Part shown: positions 9,541 to 18,843 of the stretch, one piece after another | Position numbering within the stretch: the first letter of the stretch is position 1 | Layout of the letters: each line of letters starts with the position of its first letter | Assembly (NCBI RefSeq): GCF_037201975.1 | Contig: NZ_CP147520.1 | Coordinates: 6,076,001-6,140,000, forward strand | From: Streptomyces sp. TG1A-60 | GTDB lineage: Bacteria > Actinomycetota > Actinomycetes > Streptomycetales > Streptomycetaceae | Reading direction: 5' to 3' | DNA length: 64,000 bases | Notes under the pieces: generated by a model | What the model saw: only the letters and a program-made list of their open reading frames with translations | The model's database searches: none | What the model was told of the DNA's origin: nothing | Made by a program: the position numbers and the translations under genes

Positions 9541-11133
9541 ATGGCGAATCAGCCTCGCGAACAATGGGCCACACGAACAGGCTTCCTACTGGCGGCGATC
9601 GGTTCCGCCATCGGCCTGGGCAACATCTGGCGGTTCCCGGCCGTCGCCTACGAGAACGGCGGCGGCGCCTTCCTCCTGCCCTACCTCATCGCCCTGCTCA
9701 CGGCCGGTATCCCGCTGCTCATCATGGAGTACACGATCGGGCGCAGATACCGGACCTCGCCCCCCGCCGCACTGCGGCAGATGGCCCGCCCGGCGGAGGT
9801 GATCGGCTGGTGGCAGGTGGCGATCTCCTTCGTGATCGCCACGTACTACGCGGTCATCATCGCCTGGGCGGTGCGCTACGTCGGCTTCTCCGCCGACCGG
9901 GCCTGGGGCGACGATCCGGAGGGCTTCCTCTTCGGCAGCTTCCTCAAGGCCTCCGACACGCCCGGCTTCGTCTCCGGATACGTCTCCGGGGTGCTCTGGC
10001 CGCTCATCGCCGTCTGGGTGGTGGTGCTGGGCATCCTGGCGTTCGGCATCCGGCGCGGCATCGAGAAGGCCAACAAGGTCTTCATCCCGCTGCTGGTGAT
10101 CTTCTTCGTGGCTCTGGTGGTCCGGGCCGTCACCCTGAGCGGGGCCGCCGAGGGCCTGGACGCCTTCTTCTCGCCCGACTGGTCCGAACTAGCCAACGGC
10201 AGCGTCTGGGTGGCCGCCTACGGCCAGATCTTCTTCTCGCTGTCGATCGGCTTCGGCATCATGGTCACCTACGCGTCCTATCTGCGGCGCCGCGCCGACC
10301 TCACCGGCTCCGCCCTGGTCGCCGGATTCGCGAACAGCTCCTTCGAGATCCTCGCCGGCATCGGCGTGTTCGCCGCGCTGGGCTTCATGGCGCAGGCCGC
10401 GGGCGTGCCGGTCGGTGACGTGGCCACCGCGGGCCTCGGACTGGCCTTCGTGGCCTTCCCGACCGTCATCTCCGAGATGTGGATGGGAGGCCTGTTCGGT
10501 GTCGTCTTCTTCGTGTCGTTGGTGATCGCGGGTCTGTCCTCGCTGATCTCCATCGTGCAGGTGGTGGTCTCCGCCGTGCAGGACCGCACCGGTATGCGCC
10601 GCGTTCCCGCCGTCCTCGCTGTCGGCGGTGCCGTGGCGCTCGCCTCGATCCTGCTCTTCCCGACCAACGAGGGCATCTACCTCCTCGACGCCTCCGACCA
10701 CTTCATCAACCAGTACGGCATCGCACTGGCCGCGCTGGTCGGCGTCATCGCGGTGGCCTGGCTGATGCGGAAGCTGCCCGAGCTGCAACGGGACGCCGAC
10801 GCCACCTCCGCCGTGCGGCTCGGCCACTGGTGGCGGATCTGCCTCGGCGTCATCACCCCGGTGGTTCTGGGCTGGATGATGGTCGACAGTCTGCGCGCGG
10901 AGTTCGACGAGAACTACGAGGGCTACTCCACCGACTTCCTGCTGGGCGCCGGGTGGAGCGTGGCGATCGGCGCGCTGCTGGTCGGCGTGCTGCTCTCGCT
11001 GATCCCGTGGAAGGCGGCCGAGGGCGGACTGTCGGACCTGGGCCTGGAGACCGCCGAGGAACAAGGGGCGCACCGCAGGCACGGACGGCCCGACAGCGGC
11101 AGTGGCACGAGCGACGGAAGGGAGGACCGCTGA
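9541..11133 (+). CDS. neurotransmitter:sodium symporter family transporter, large subunit
   Basis: The 530-residue protein has about 11-12 membrane helices. It opens with ATRTGFLLAAIGSAIGLGNI (residues 11-30), the highly conserved unwound first helix that binds substrate and sodium in the NSS family. The end is hydrophilic and charged. Family members couple sodium entry to uptake of amino acids or related solutes. A tiny second subunit gene overlaps its stop codon, an arrangement known from the methionine transporter MetPS of Corynebacterium, so amino acid (perhaps methionine) import is a fair inference. The ATG at 9541 follows AGGACAGGCAC and removes an 83-codon upstream extension that has no membrane character. 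Confidence 0.9.
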   Translation: MANQPREQWATRTGFLLAAIGSAIGLGNIWRFPAVAYENGGGAFLLPYLIALLTAGIPLLIMEYTIGRRYRTSPPAALRQMARPAEVIGWWQVAISFVIATYYAVIIAWAVRYVGFSADRAWGDDPEGFLFGSFLKASDTPGFVSGYVSGVLWPLIAVWVVVLGILAFGIRRGIEKANKVFIPLLVIFFVALVVRAVTLSGAAEGLDAFFSPDWSELANGSVWVAAYGQIFFSLSIGFGIMVTYASYLRRRADLTGSALVAGFANSSFEILAGIGVFAALGFMAQAAGVPVGDVATAGLGLAFVAFPTVISEMWMGGLFGVVFFVSLVIAGLSSLISIVQVVVSAVQDRTGMRRVPAVLAVGGAVALASILLFPTNEGIYLLDASDHFINQYGIALAALVGVIAVAWLMRKLPELQRDADATSAVRLGHWWRICLGVITPVVLGWMMVDSLRAEFDENYEGYSTDFLLGAGWSVAIGALLVGVLLSLIPWKAAEGGLSDLGLETAEEQGAHRRHGRPDSGSGTSDGREDR

Positions 11134-11276
11134 TGTCCGCAGGCGCCATCATCATGATGATCATCGCGATTCTGATCGTGTGGGGCGGTCTGGTGCTGGC
11201 GATCGTGCGGCTGCGCGGGCACCCCGACCCGCAGGCGGAGCCCGACGAGGCACCGGTCCAGGACCCGGGACGGTAG
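11133..11276 (+). CDS. MetS-like small subunit of the NSS transporter (47 aa)
   Basis: The 47-residue product is one membrane helix (IIMMIIAILIVWGGLVLAIV) followed by a short polar tail, ending in DPGR. The ATG at 11133 uses the last base of the large subunit's TGA stop (TGATG overlap), with GGAAGGGAGGA just upstream, so translation is probably coupled. Small single-helix partners of this kind (MetS family) are needed for activity or stability of the NSS transporter in Corynebacterium. The gene is short enough to be missed by automatic annotation. Confidence 0.8.
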   Translation: MSAGAIIMMIIAILIVWGGLVLAIVRLRGHPDPQAEPDEAPVQDPGR

Positions 11277-11354
11277 GCCGACGGGCGGGAACCACGCCGG
11301 CTCCCGCGCCCGGTGCCCAGCGGCACCGGGCGTGGGAGCCGACGGCTCACGGGC

Positions 11355-14057
11355 TCACAGCCCGTACCGCTCGCGGGCCTCCTTCACGGCCGCCGCCTTC
11401 ACCTCGCCGCGCCGGGCCAGCTGGGCCAGGGCCGCGACGACGATCGACTCGGCGTCGACACCGAAGTGGCGGCGGGCCGCGTCACGGGTGTCCGACAGAC
11501 CGAAGCCGTCGGCACCCAGCGAGGACCAGTCCTGCTCGACCCACTGGGCGATCTGGTCCGGGACCTGACGCATGTAGTCGGAGACCGCGAGCACCGGGCC
11601 CTCGGCCCCCTGGAGCGCCCGGCGCACGAACGGCACCCGCTCCTCGCCGCGCAGCAGCGCCTCGTCGGCCTCCAGCGCGTCCCGGCGCAGCTCGCTCCAC
11701 GAGGTCGCCGACCACACGTCGGCCGCCACCCCCCACTCCTCGGCCAGCAGCCGCTGCGCCTTCAGCGCCCAGTGGATCGCCGTACCGGAGCCGAGCAACT
11801 GGATCCGCGGCGCGTTCGCCGCCGGGGTCAGGCCCGCCGACTCCGCCGTGTTGAAGCGGTACAGGCCCTTGACGATGCCCTCGTCGAGGCCGGCGACGGA
11901 CGGCTTGGCGGGCTGCGGCAGCGGCTCGTTGTAGACGGTCAGGTAGTAGAAGACGTTCTGGTCCTCGCCCGGAGCCGCCTCGCCGTACATGCGGCGCAGA
12001 CCGTCCTTGACGATGGCGGCGACCTCGTAGGCGAACGCGGGGTCGTAGGTCATCGCGGCCGGGTTGGTCGCGGCGATCACGGGGGAGTGGCCGTCGGCGT
12101 GCTGGAGGCCCTCGCCGGTCAGCGTGGTGCGGCCCGCGGTGGCGCCGATCAGGAAGCCGCGGCCGAGCTGGTCGCCGAGCTGCCACATCTGGTCGGCCGT
12201 GCGCTGCCAGCCGAACATCGAGTAGAAGATGTAGAAGGGGATCATCGCCTCGCCGTGCGTGGCGTACGCGGTGGACGCGGCGATGAAGTCCGCCATCGAA
12301 CCGGCCTCGGTGATCCCCTCGTTGAGGATCTGGCCGTCCTTGGCCTCCTTGTAGTACATCAGCTGGTCACGGTCGACCGGCTCGTACGTCTGGCCCTTGG
12401 GGGAGTAGATCCCGAGGGACGGGAACAGCGACTCCATGCCGAAGGTGCGGGCCTCGTCGGGCACGATCGGCACCCAGCGCCTGCCGCTCTGCTTGTCGCG
12501 GACCAGGTCCTTGACCAGGCGTACGAAGGCCATGGTCGTCGCGACGTTCTGCGAGCCGGAGCCCTTGTCGAACGAGGTGAACGCCTTCTCGGCGGGGGCC
12601 GGCAGGGGCGCGAGGGCGTGCGTACGGCGGGCCGGGGCGGGGCCGCCGAGGGCGGCGCGGCGCTCCTGGAGGTAGCGGACCTCGGCGGAGTCGGCGCCCG
12701 GGTGGCCGTAGGGCACGACGCCGTCGACGAAGTCGCTGTCCCTGATCGGCAGTTCGAGCAGGTCACGCATCTTCTTGAACTCGTCCACCGTCAGCTTCTT
12801 CATCTGATGGTTGGCGTTCTTCGAGGCGAAGCCCTCGCCGAGGGTGAAGCCCTTGACGGTCTGGGCCAGGATGACGGTCGGCGCTCCCTTGAACTCGACG
12901 GCGGCCCGGTACGCGGCGTGGACCTTGCGGGCCTCGTGACCACCGCGGGAGAGGTGGAAGCACTCCAGGATCCTGTCGTCGCTCAGCAGCTTCGCCATCT
13001 CGACGAGCGCGGGGTCGGCGCCGAAGAAGTCCTGGCGGATGTAGGCGGCGTCGCGGGTCTGGTACGTCTGGACCTGTGCGTCGGGCACCTCGCGCAGTCG
13101 GCGGACGAGCGCGCCGGTGGTGTCGAGCCGGAACAGCTCGTCCCAGGCGGAGCCCCAGAGCGTCTTGATGACGTTCCAGCCGGCGCCGCGGAACTGCGCC
13201 TCCAGCTCCTGCACGATCTTGAAGTTGGCGCGGACGGGGCCGTCGAGGCGCTGCAGGTTGCAGTTGATGACGAAGGTGAGGTTGTCCAGACCCTCGCGGG
13301 CGGCGAGGGCGAGTGCCGCCGTCGACTCCGGCTCGTCCATCTCGCCGTCGCCGAGGAACGCCCAGACGTGGGAGTCGGAGACGTCCTTGATGCCGCGGCT
13401 GGTGAGATACCGGTTGAAACGGGCCTGATAGATCGCCGAGAGCGGACCGAGTCCCATGGAGACGGTCGGGAACTCCCAGAGCCAGGGGAGGCGGCGCGGG
13501 TGCGGGTACGACGGAAGGCCGCCGCCGCCCGCCTCGCGACGGAAGTTGTCGAGGTGGTGCTCGTTCAGACGGCCGTCGAGGAAGGCGCGGGCGTAGATGC
13601 CGGGGGAGGCGTGGCCCTGGATGTAGAGCTGGTCGCCGGAGCCGTCGGCTTCCTTGCCTTTGAAGAAGTGGTTGAAGCCCGTCTCGTAGAGCCAGGCGGC
13701 GGAGGCGAAGGTGGCGATGTGGCCGCCGACGCCGTACTTGCTGCCGCGGGTGACCATCGCGGCGGCGTTCCAGCGGTTCCAGGCGGTGATACGGCGCTCC
13801 GTCGCCTCGTCGCCGGGCACGGACGGCTCGGCGGCGGTGGGGATGGTGTTGACGTAGTCCGTTTCGAGGAGCTTGGGCAGCGCGATGCCGTTGCCCTCCG
13901 CGCGCTCCAGGGTGCGGCGCATCAGGTACGCCGCGCGGTGCGGCCCGGCCGCCTTGGTGACGGCGTCCAGCGAGGCCTGCCATTCGGCGGTCTCCTCCGG
14001 ATCACGGTCGGGGAGCTGGTCGAGCGCGCTCGGCTGGATGGCGTTGGGGTCGGTCAT
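11355..14057 (-). CDS. aceE: pyruvate dehydrogenase E1 component (homodimeric type)
   Basis: The 900-residue enzyme decarboxylates pyruvate with thiamine diphosphate and passes the acetyl group to a lipoyl E2. Length and sequence fit the single-chain AceE type of enterobacteria and actinobacteria. The thiamine-binding region includes [10 protein letters not shown] and later [18 protein letters not shown]. The C-terminal half carries [14 protein letters not shown] and [17 protein letters not shown] motifs. The ATG at 14057 has GGAAGG 8-13 nt upstream; the in-frame extension upstream falls inside the promoter. The promoter has a palindrome between -35 and -10 (see 14185-14221), and a GntR regulator gene sits immediately upstream, suggesting pathway-specific control. 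Confidence 0.95.
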   Translation of the reverse strand: MTDPNAIQPSALDQLPDRDPEETAEWQASLDAVTKAAGPHRAAYLMRRTLERAEGNGIALPKLLETDYVNTIPTAAEPSVPGDEATERRITAWNRWNAAAMVTRGSKYGVGGHIATFASAAWLYETGFNHFFKGKEADGSGDQLYIQGHASPGIYARAFLDGRLNEHHLDNFRREAGGGGLPSYPHPRRLPWLWEFPTVSMGLGPLSAIYQARFNRYLTSRGIKDVSDSHVWAFLGDGEMDEPESTAALALAAREGLDNLTFVINCNLQRLDGPVRANFKIVQELEAQFRGAGWNVIKTLWGSAWDELFRLDTTGALVRRLREVPDAQVQTYQTRDAAYIRQDFFGADPALVEMAKLLSDDRILECFHLSRGGHEARKVHAAYRAAVEFKGAPTVILAQTVKGFTLGEGFASKNANHQMKKLTVDEFKKMRDLLELPIRDSDFVDGVVPYGHPGADSAEVRYLQERRAALGGPAPARRTHALAPLPAPAEKAFTSFDKGSGSQNVATTMAFVRLVKDLVRDKQSGRRWVPIVPDEARTFGMESLFPSLGIYSPKGQTYEPVDRDQLMYYKEAKDGQILNEGITEAGSMADFIAASTAYATHGEAMIPFYIFYSMFGWQRTADQMWQLGDQLGRGFLIGATAGRTTLTGEGLQHADGHSPVIAATNPAAMTYDPAFAYEVAAIVKDGLRRMYGEAAPGEDQNVFYYLTVYNEPLPQPAKPSVAGLDEGIVKGLYRFNTAESAGLTPAANAPRIQLLGSGTAIHWALKAQRLLAEEWGVAADVWSATSWSELRRDALEADEALLRGEERVPFVRRALQGAEGPVLAVSDYMRQVPDQIAQWVEQDWSSLGADGFGLSDTRDAARRHFGVDAESIVVAALAQLARRGEVKAAAVKEARERYGL

Positions 14058-14368
14058 CGCGCCGCCTTCCTCAGTCGAAGGGGTTCCCTCATCGGTAAAC
14101 GGGGTCGGGGGTTGCCCTTGTCTTTGGCAGGACAGGGCGGAAGGCCTCGCCGCGGTGTCGAGGTGTGACGCCGCCGCGTGGTCCGTCGGCGACTGTAACC
14201 CGCTGATCGATGATCGATCAAAGGATCCTGAGCAAAATCTCTCGATCACGAGAAAGTCGGCACGGGGTGCCCCCGGCAGAGACACCGGGTGCCGTGTCAT
14301 GGCGGAGTTTGTGCAGGTGGGACGGCGTTCTGAGCGGAGGGCCGCTCGGCTGTCGAGGGCTCGCGCGG
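14058..14368. other. aceE upstream region, 311 nt
   Basis: This gene-free stretch between the GntR regulator stop and aceE start holds the aceE promoter and operator-like palindrome (14185-14221). Further upstream is a second small inverted repeat, TCTCG-atca-CGAGA (14240-14253). I see no small gene. No strong terminator hairpin for the regulator gene is obvious here, so some read-through into aceE is possible. Confidence 0.6.
14185..14221 (-). promoter_or_regulatory. aceE promoter with palindromic operator
   Basis: On the minus strand TTGATC (14221-14216) and TACAGT (14197-14192) are spaced by 18 nt, a good vegetative-sigma promoter. Transcription would start near 14185, about 130 nt before the aceE ATG. 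TGATCGATGATCGATCA at 14204-14220 is a perfect 8-bp inverted repeat around one central G; it overlaps the -35 box and fills most of the spacer. A protein bound there should block RNA polymerase. GntR/FCD regulators bind sites of about this size, so the product of the gene just upstream is a candidate; this is inference. Confidence 0.65.
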
Positions 14369-15010
14369 TTACGCCGGCTCGTCTCCCGTGTGCGGTGCGC
14401 AGCCCAGAACGTGGGACTTGACGAGGTCCGCGATACGGGGATCGCGACGGCGGAAGGCGGCGACCAGCTCTTCGTGCTCCTCGGCGTAGGACTGCTGGAC
14501 CGTGCCCAGCCAGCGGATGGACAGGGCCGTGAAGACCTCGATGCCCAGGCCCTCCCAGGTGTGCAGCAGCACCGAGTTGCCGGCCGCCCGCACCAGCTCG
14601 CGGTGGAACGCCACGGTGTGCCGCACCTGGGACGTGCCGTCGGCGTTGCGGTCCGCCTCGTACAGCGCGGCCACATGCGGCTCCAGCGCCGAGCAGTCCT
14701 CCGCCAGCCGCTCCGCCGCCAGCTCCGCCGCGATCGCCTCCAGGCCGGCCCGCACCGGGTAGCTCTCCTCCAGGTCGGCCGCGGTCAGGTTCCGCACCCG
14801 GACGCCCTTGTTCGGCGCGGATTCGATCAACCGCAGCGACTCCAGCTCGCGCAGCGCCTCCCGCACCGGCGTCTGACTGACCTCCAGCTCCGTCGCGATC
14901 CGCCGCTCCACGATCCGCTCACCCGGCTTCCACCGCCCGCTCACGATCCCCTCCACGATGTGCTCGCGGATCTGTTCGCGCAGCGAGTGGACGACGGGCG
15001 CGGTGGTCAT
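14369..15010 (-). CDS. GntR-family (FCD) transcriptional regulator
   Basis: The 213-residue protein has a GntR winged helix-turn-helix (about residues 8-75: [20 protein letters not shown], then [20 protein letters not shown]). An all-helical FCD ligand-binding domain follows, with the usual arginine/histidine metal-site residues ([26 protein letters not shown]). FCD regulators typically sense organic acids. It lies directly upstream of aceE on the same strand, which makes pyruvate dehydrogenase control a natural hypothesis. AAGGAGCCCGC precedes the ATG at 15010. Confidence 0.9.
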   Translation of the reverse strand: MTTAPVVHSLREQIREHIVEGIVSGRWKPGERIVERRIATELEVSQTPVREALRELESLRLIESAPNKGVRVRNLTAADLEESYPVRAGLEAIAAELAAERLAEDCSALEPHVAALYEADRNADGTSQVRHTVAFHRELVRAAGNSVLLHTWEGLGIEVFTALSIRWLGTVQQSYAEEHEELVAAFRRRDPRIADLVKSHVLGCAPHTGDEPA

Positions 15011-15335
15011 GCGGGCTCCTTCGGCGGGGGACAGAGCCCCAGGGGCGTTGACTTCTAGACAATAAAGCCGCGACCCCGCCGGTGAGAGGCGCACGGGGGC
15101 GCTTTCGCGCAGGTGAGACGAGACTTACACGCCCCCACGGAGGTCCGTTCTGTAAAGATCCGTACCGGCCGGACTCCCGGGCGGGCGTGGCCGTCCAGGG
15201 CCGGTTCCCTCTTCCCCGCAAGGGCGGCGAACGCACCGGTGCCCCGCCCGGAGAACTCCGGACGGGGCACCGTCGTACTGCGACCGGACGCCGCTGACCG
15301 GCGGCTCCGATCAGACGGCCCTGGTCAAGGGGGCG
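15011..15335. other. intergenic region between sucB and the GntR gene
   Basis: No gene is supported. It contains the sucB terminator hairpin (15238-15271) and, closer to the regulator gene, presumably that gene's own promoter. A TAGACAATAAAG stretch around 15055-15066 is the only AT-rich part and could belong to the regulator promoter on the minus strand; I could not fit confident -35/-10 boxes. Confidence 0.5.
15238..15271 (-). terminator. two-step hairpin terminator after sucB
   Basis: GGTGCCCCG (15238-15246) pairs perfectly with CGGGGCACC (15263-15271). Inside it CCGGAG pairs with CTCCGG around AA, with one mismatch between the two stems. It sits about 65 nt past the sucB stop. No T-tract follows, which is normal for Streptomyces terminators. 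Confidence 0.6.
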
Positions 15336-17123
15336 TCACAGGCCGAGCTCGACCTCGAACTCGCCCGCCTCCAGGATCGCCTTGACGGCCGACAGGTAGC
15401 GGGCCGCGTCGGCGCCGTCGACCAGCCGGTGGTCGTAGGAGAGGGTGAGGTAGGTCATGTCGCGGACGCCGATGACCGTGCCCTCCTCCGTCTCGATCAC
15501 GGCGGGGCGCTTGACCGTGGCGCCGACGCCGAGGATCGCGACCTGGTTCGGCGGCACGATGATCGTGTCGAAGAGCGCGCCGCGCGAGCCGGTGTTGGAG
15601 ATGGTGAAGGTCGCGCCGGAGAGCTCGTCCGGGGTGATCTTGTTGGCCCGGACCTTGCCCGCCAGGTCGGCGGTGGCCTTGGCGATGCCGGCGATGTTGA
15701 GGTCGCCCGCGCCCTTGATGACCGGGGTCATCAGGCCCTTCTCGGAGTCCACCGCGATACCGATGTTCTCGGCGTCGAAGTAGGTGATCGTGCCCTCGGC
15801 CTCGTTGATCCGGGCGTTGATGACCGGGTGGGCCTTCAGCGCCTGGGCCGCCGCCTTCACGAAGAACGGCATCGGGGAGAGCTTGACGCCCTCGCGGGCC
15901 GCGAAGGAGTCCTTCGCCTGCGCGCGGAGCTTCATCAGGCGGGTGATGTCCACCTCGACCACCGAGGACAGCTGGGCCTGCTCGTGCAGGGCCTTGACCA
16001 TGTTGTCGCCGATGACCTTGCGGATGCGGGTCATCTTGACGGTCTGGCCGCGCAGCGGGGAGGCCTCCAGCTTCGGGGCCTTCCCGGCGGGGGCAGGGCC
16101 CCCGGCGGCGGCCGGTGCCGGAGCGGCGGCAGCGGCCTTGGCGGCCTCGGCGGCGGCGATGACGTCCTGCTTGCGGATCCGACCGCCGACGCCGGTGCCC
16201 TTGACGGAGGCGAGGTCGACACCGTTCTCGGCGGCGAGCTTGCGCACCAGCGGGGTGACGTACGCGCCCTCGTCCGTGGCCTTCGCGGCAGCGGGCCCTC
16301 CGGCGGTCGCGGCCGGAGCCGGGGTGGCCGGGGCGGGCGAGGGAGCCGGTGTCTCGGCGGCGGGCGCCGGGGCCGGCGTGGCGGGGGCGGCCGGCGCGGG
16401 GGCCGGGGCGGCGGGCGCGGGAGCAGCCGGGGCCGGTGCCTCGGCGGCGGGCTCCGGAGCCGGGGCGGCCGGGGCCGGGGCAGCCGCCGGAGCGGCACCC
16501 GGGGCGCCGATGACGGCCAGCTTCGCGCCGACCTCCGCCGTCTCGTCCTCGCCGACCACGATCTCCAGGAGCACACCGGAGGTGGGCGCCGGGATCTCGG
16601 TGTCGACCTTGTCCGTGGAGACCTCCAGCAGCGGCTCGTCGGCCTCGACGGAGTCGCCGACCTCCTTCAGCCAGCGGGTGACGGTGCCCTCGGTGACGGA
16701 CTCGCCGAGCGCCGGGAGGACCACGTCGGTGCCCTCGGCGGAGCCACCGCCGGCGGAGGCCTCGGCGGTCGGGGCCGGAGCGGGCGCGGCCTGCTCGGTG
16801 GAGGGCTCGGCCTGCGCGGCCTGCTCGGGCTCGGCGGCCTGCTCGGGCTCGGGCTCGGCGGCCGGGGCGGCGGCGGGCGCGCCCGTGCCGTCGTCGATGA
16901 CGGCCAGCTCGGCGCCGACCTCCACGGTCTCGTCCTCGGCGACCTTGATGGACGCGAGGACACCGGCGGCGGGGGAGGGGATCTCGGTGTCGACCTTGTC
17001 GGTCGACACTTCGAGCAGCGGCTCGTCGGCCTCTACGCGCTCACCCTCGGCCTTCAGCCAGCGGGTGACGGTGCCCTCGGTGACGCTCTCGCCGAGCGCC
17101 GGAAGGGTTACGGAAACCGCCAT
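15336..17123 (-). CDS. sucB: 2-oxo acid dehydrogenase E2 (dihydrolipoyl acyltransferase), two lipoyl domains
   Basis: The 595-residue protein has two N-terminal lipoyl domains, each with the DKVDTEI lipoylation loop (Lys43 and Lys172). They are joined by alanine/proline-rich linkers, followed by a small E1/E3-binding domain ([19 protein letters not shown], about 276-315) and a catalytic domain ending with the active-site DHRLVDG. It transfers acyl groups from E1 to CoA. In actinobacteria this E2 is usually annotated as the 2-oxoglutarate type but is shared with pyruvate dehydrogenase, and its position between lpdA and aceE fits that. AAGGAGC precedes the ATG at 17123. The long A/P linkers are highly repetitive DNA and prone to length change. 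Confidence 0.93.
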   Translation of the reverse strand: MAVSVTLPALGESVTEGTVTRWLKAEGERVEADEPLLEVSTDKVDTEIPSPAAGVLASIKVAEDETVEVGAELAVIDDGTGAPAAAPAAEPEPEQAAEPEQAAQAEPSTEQAAPAPAPTAEASAGGGSAEGTDVVLPALGESVTEGTVTRWLKEVGDSVEADEPLLEVSTDKVDTEIPAPTSGVLLEIVVGEDETAEVGAKLAVIGAPGAAPAAAPAPAAPAPEPAAEAPAPAAPAPAAPAPAPAAPATPAPAPAAETPAPSPAPATPAPAATAGGPAAAKATDEGAYVTPLVRKLAAENGVDLASVKGTGVGGRIRKQDVIAAAEAAKAAAAAPAPAAAGGPAPAGKAPKLEASPLRGQTVKMTRIRKVIGDNMVKALHEQAQLSSVVEVDITRLMKLRAQAKDSFAAREGVKLSPMPFFVKAAAQALKAHPVINARINEAEGTITYFDAENIGIAVDSEKGLMTPVIKGAGDLNIAGIAKATADLAGKVRANKITPDELSGATFTISNTGSRGALFDTIIVPPNQVAILGVGATVKRPAVIETEEGTVIGVRDMTYLTLSYDHRLVDGADAARYLSAVKAILEAGEFEVELGL

Positions 17124-17182
17124 GGTTTCGGTTGCTCCTTAACGATTGCGGAAGTCTGGATCGTCGCTTGGTCGACCGAGGG

Positions 17183-18571
17183 TCAGTCGTGCGAGTGCAG
17201 CGGCTTGCCGGCCAGGGCCAGGTGGGCCTCGCCCATCGCCTCGTTCTGGGTCGGGTGGGCGTGGACGAGCTGCGCGACCTCGGCGGGCAGCGCCTCCCAG
17301 TTGTAGATCAGCTGGGCTTCGCCGACCTGCTCGCCCATGCGGTCGCCGACCATGTGGACGCCGACCACGGCACCGTCCTTGACCTGGACGAGCTTGATCT
17401 CGCCCGCGGTCTTGAGGATCTTGCTCTTGCCGTTGCCCGCGAGGTTGTACTTCAGAGCGACGACCTTGTCCGCGCCGTAGATCTCCTTGGCCTTGGCCTC
17501 GGTGATCCCCACGGAGGCGACCTCGGGATGGCAGTACGTCACGCGCGGCACGCCGTCGTAGTCGATCGGAACGGTCTTCAGACCGGCAAGGCGCTCTGCC
17601 ACCAGGATGCCCTCGGCGAAGCCGACATGCGCGAGCTGGAGCGTCGGGACCAGGTCACCGACGGCCGAGACGGTCGGCACGTTCGTGCGCATGTACTCGT
17701 CGACGAGGACGAAGCCGCGGTCCATCGCGACGCCCTGCTCCTCGTAGCCGAGACCGGCGGAGACCGGACCGCGGCCGATGGCGACCAGGAGGACCTCGGC
17801 CTCGAAGGTCTTGCCGTCGGCGAGGGTCACGCGGACGCCGTCCTGCGTGTACTCGGCCTTCTCGAAGAAGGTGCCGAGGTTGAACTTGATGCCGCGCTTG
17901 CGGAAGGCGCGCTCAAGAAGCTTGGAGCTGTTCTCGTCCTCGACCGGGACGAGGTGCTTGAGGCCCTCGATGACCGTCACGTCGGTGCCGAAGGACTTCC
18001 ACGCGGAGGCGAACTCGACGCCGATGACACCGCCGCCCAGCACGATCGCGGACTGCGGGACGCGGTCCAGCTTCAGCGCGTGGTCCGAGGAGATGATGCG
18101 GTTGCCGTCGATGTCCAGGCCCGGCAGCGACTTCGGCACGGAGCCGGTCGCGAGGAGCACGTGGCGGCCCTGGACGCGCTGTCCGTTGACGTCCACCGAG
18201 GTGGGCGACGAGAGGCGGCCCTCGCCTTCGATGATGGTCACCTTGCGCGAGGAGAGCAGCCCCGTCAGGCCCTTGAACAGGCCGTTGACCACATCGTCCT
18301 TGTACTTGTGGACGGCGGCGATGTCGATGCCCTCGAAGGTGGCCTTGACACCGAACTGCTCGCTCTCGCGGGCCTGGTCGGCGATCTCACCGGCGTGCAG
18401 CAGGGCCTTGGTGGGAATGCAGCCGTTGTGCAGGCAGGTGCCGCCCATCTTGCCCTTCTCGATCAGGGCGACGTCCAGGCCCAGCTGAGAGGCGCGCAGG
18501 GCCGCGGCGTAACCACCGCTACCACCGCCGAGGATCACTAGGTCGAAAACGGTGCTGGCGTCGTTCGCCAC
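17183..18571 (-). CDS. lpdA: dihydrolipoyl dehydrogenase (E3)
   Basis: The 462-residue flavoprotein reoxidises dihydrolipoamide on E2 and makes NADH. It has the FAD-binding GGGSGG motif (15-20) and the redox disulfide in GGTCLHNGC (Cys46/Cys51). The central NAD-binding GGGVIGVEFAS follows, and a C-terminal HAHPTQNE holds the catalytic His-Glu pair. The GTG at 18571 has GGAGG 8 nt upstream; an in-frame extension of 87 codons is not part of the family. It lies 59 nt upstream of sucB on the same strand, so E3 and E2 are likely made from one mRNA. Confidence 0.95.
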   Translation of the reverse strand: MANDASTVFDLVILGGGSGGYAAALRASQLGLDVALIEKGKMGGTCLHNGCIPTKALLHAGEIADQARESEQFGVKATFEGIDIAAVHKYKDDVVNGLFKGLTGLLSSRKVTIIEGEGRLSSPTSVDVNGQRVQGRHVLLATGSVPKSLPGLDIDGNRIISSDHALKLDRVPQSAIVLGGGVIGVEFASAWKSFGTDVTVIEGLKHLVPVEDENSSKLLERAFRKRGIKFNLGTFFEKAEYTQDGVRVTLADGKTFEAEVLLVAIGRGPVSAGLGYEEQGVAMDRGFVLVDEYMRTNVPTVSAVGDLVPTLQLAHVGFAEGILVAERLAGLKTVPIDYDGVPRVTYCHPEVASVGITEAKAKEIYGADKVVALKYNLAGNGKSKILKTAGEIKLVQVKDGAVVGVHMVGDRMGEQVGEAQLIYNWEALPAEVAQLVHAHPTQNEAMGEAHLALAGKPLHSHD

Positions 18572-18746
18572 GTCACGTCCTCCATGCATGTGCGCCGTAC
18601 GCCGGTCGTCCATGACCGGGCGGCGGCTGGGTGTCCGGCCGCTCTTCTTCGGCCCTGTGGTGGGGCCCTGTCCTGCCGAGCCCATCTTCGCACTTGTCGA
18701 CGGGGAACGAGACGCCGGGCTGCTGTGTGAGACGTCGCACAGGAAA

Positions 18747-18772
18747 CCCCGCGCCCCGAAAGGGGCGCGGGG
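18747..18772. terminator. GC-rich hairpin terminator, pepA/lpdA intergenic (repeat family)
   Basis: CCCCGCGCCCC and GGGGCGCGGGG form an 11-bp perfect stem around GAAA. It lies about 70 nt past the pepA stop and upstream of lpdA, so it likely ends the pepA transcript. Closely similar hairpins, with a shared GGGGAAC(T/C)GCGCGA flank in two cases, occur at 37089-37118 and 49743-49771, so this is a dispersed repeat used as terminator. Confidence 0.7.
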
Positions 18773-18843
18773 AACTGCGCGATCAGCCGCACACGGCCCG
18801 CGGTCGCCCCGTACCAGGACGGACCGGGCCACTGGACGCGGCC

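Noticed and set aside
11313..14168. Very long plus-strand open frame opposite aceE
   Set aside because: It mirrors the aceE codon pattern (high GC third position) and has no family features; aceE on the other strand is certain.
15436..17132. Long plus-strand frames opposite sucB
   Set aside because: Alanine/serine/glycine-rich shadows of the lipoyl-domain linkers; the minus-strand E2 has all catalytic motifs.
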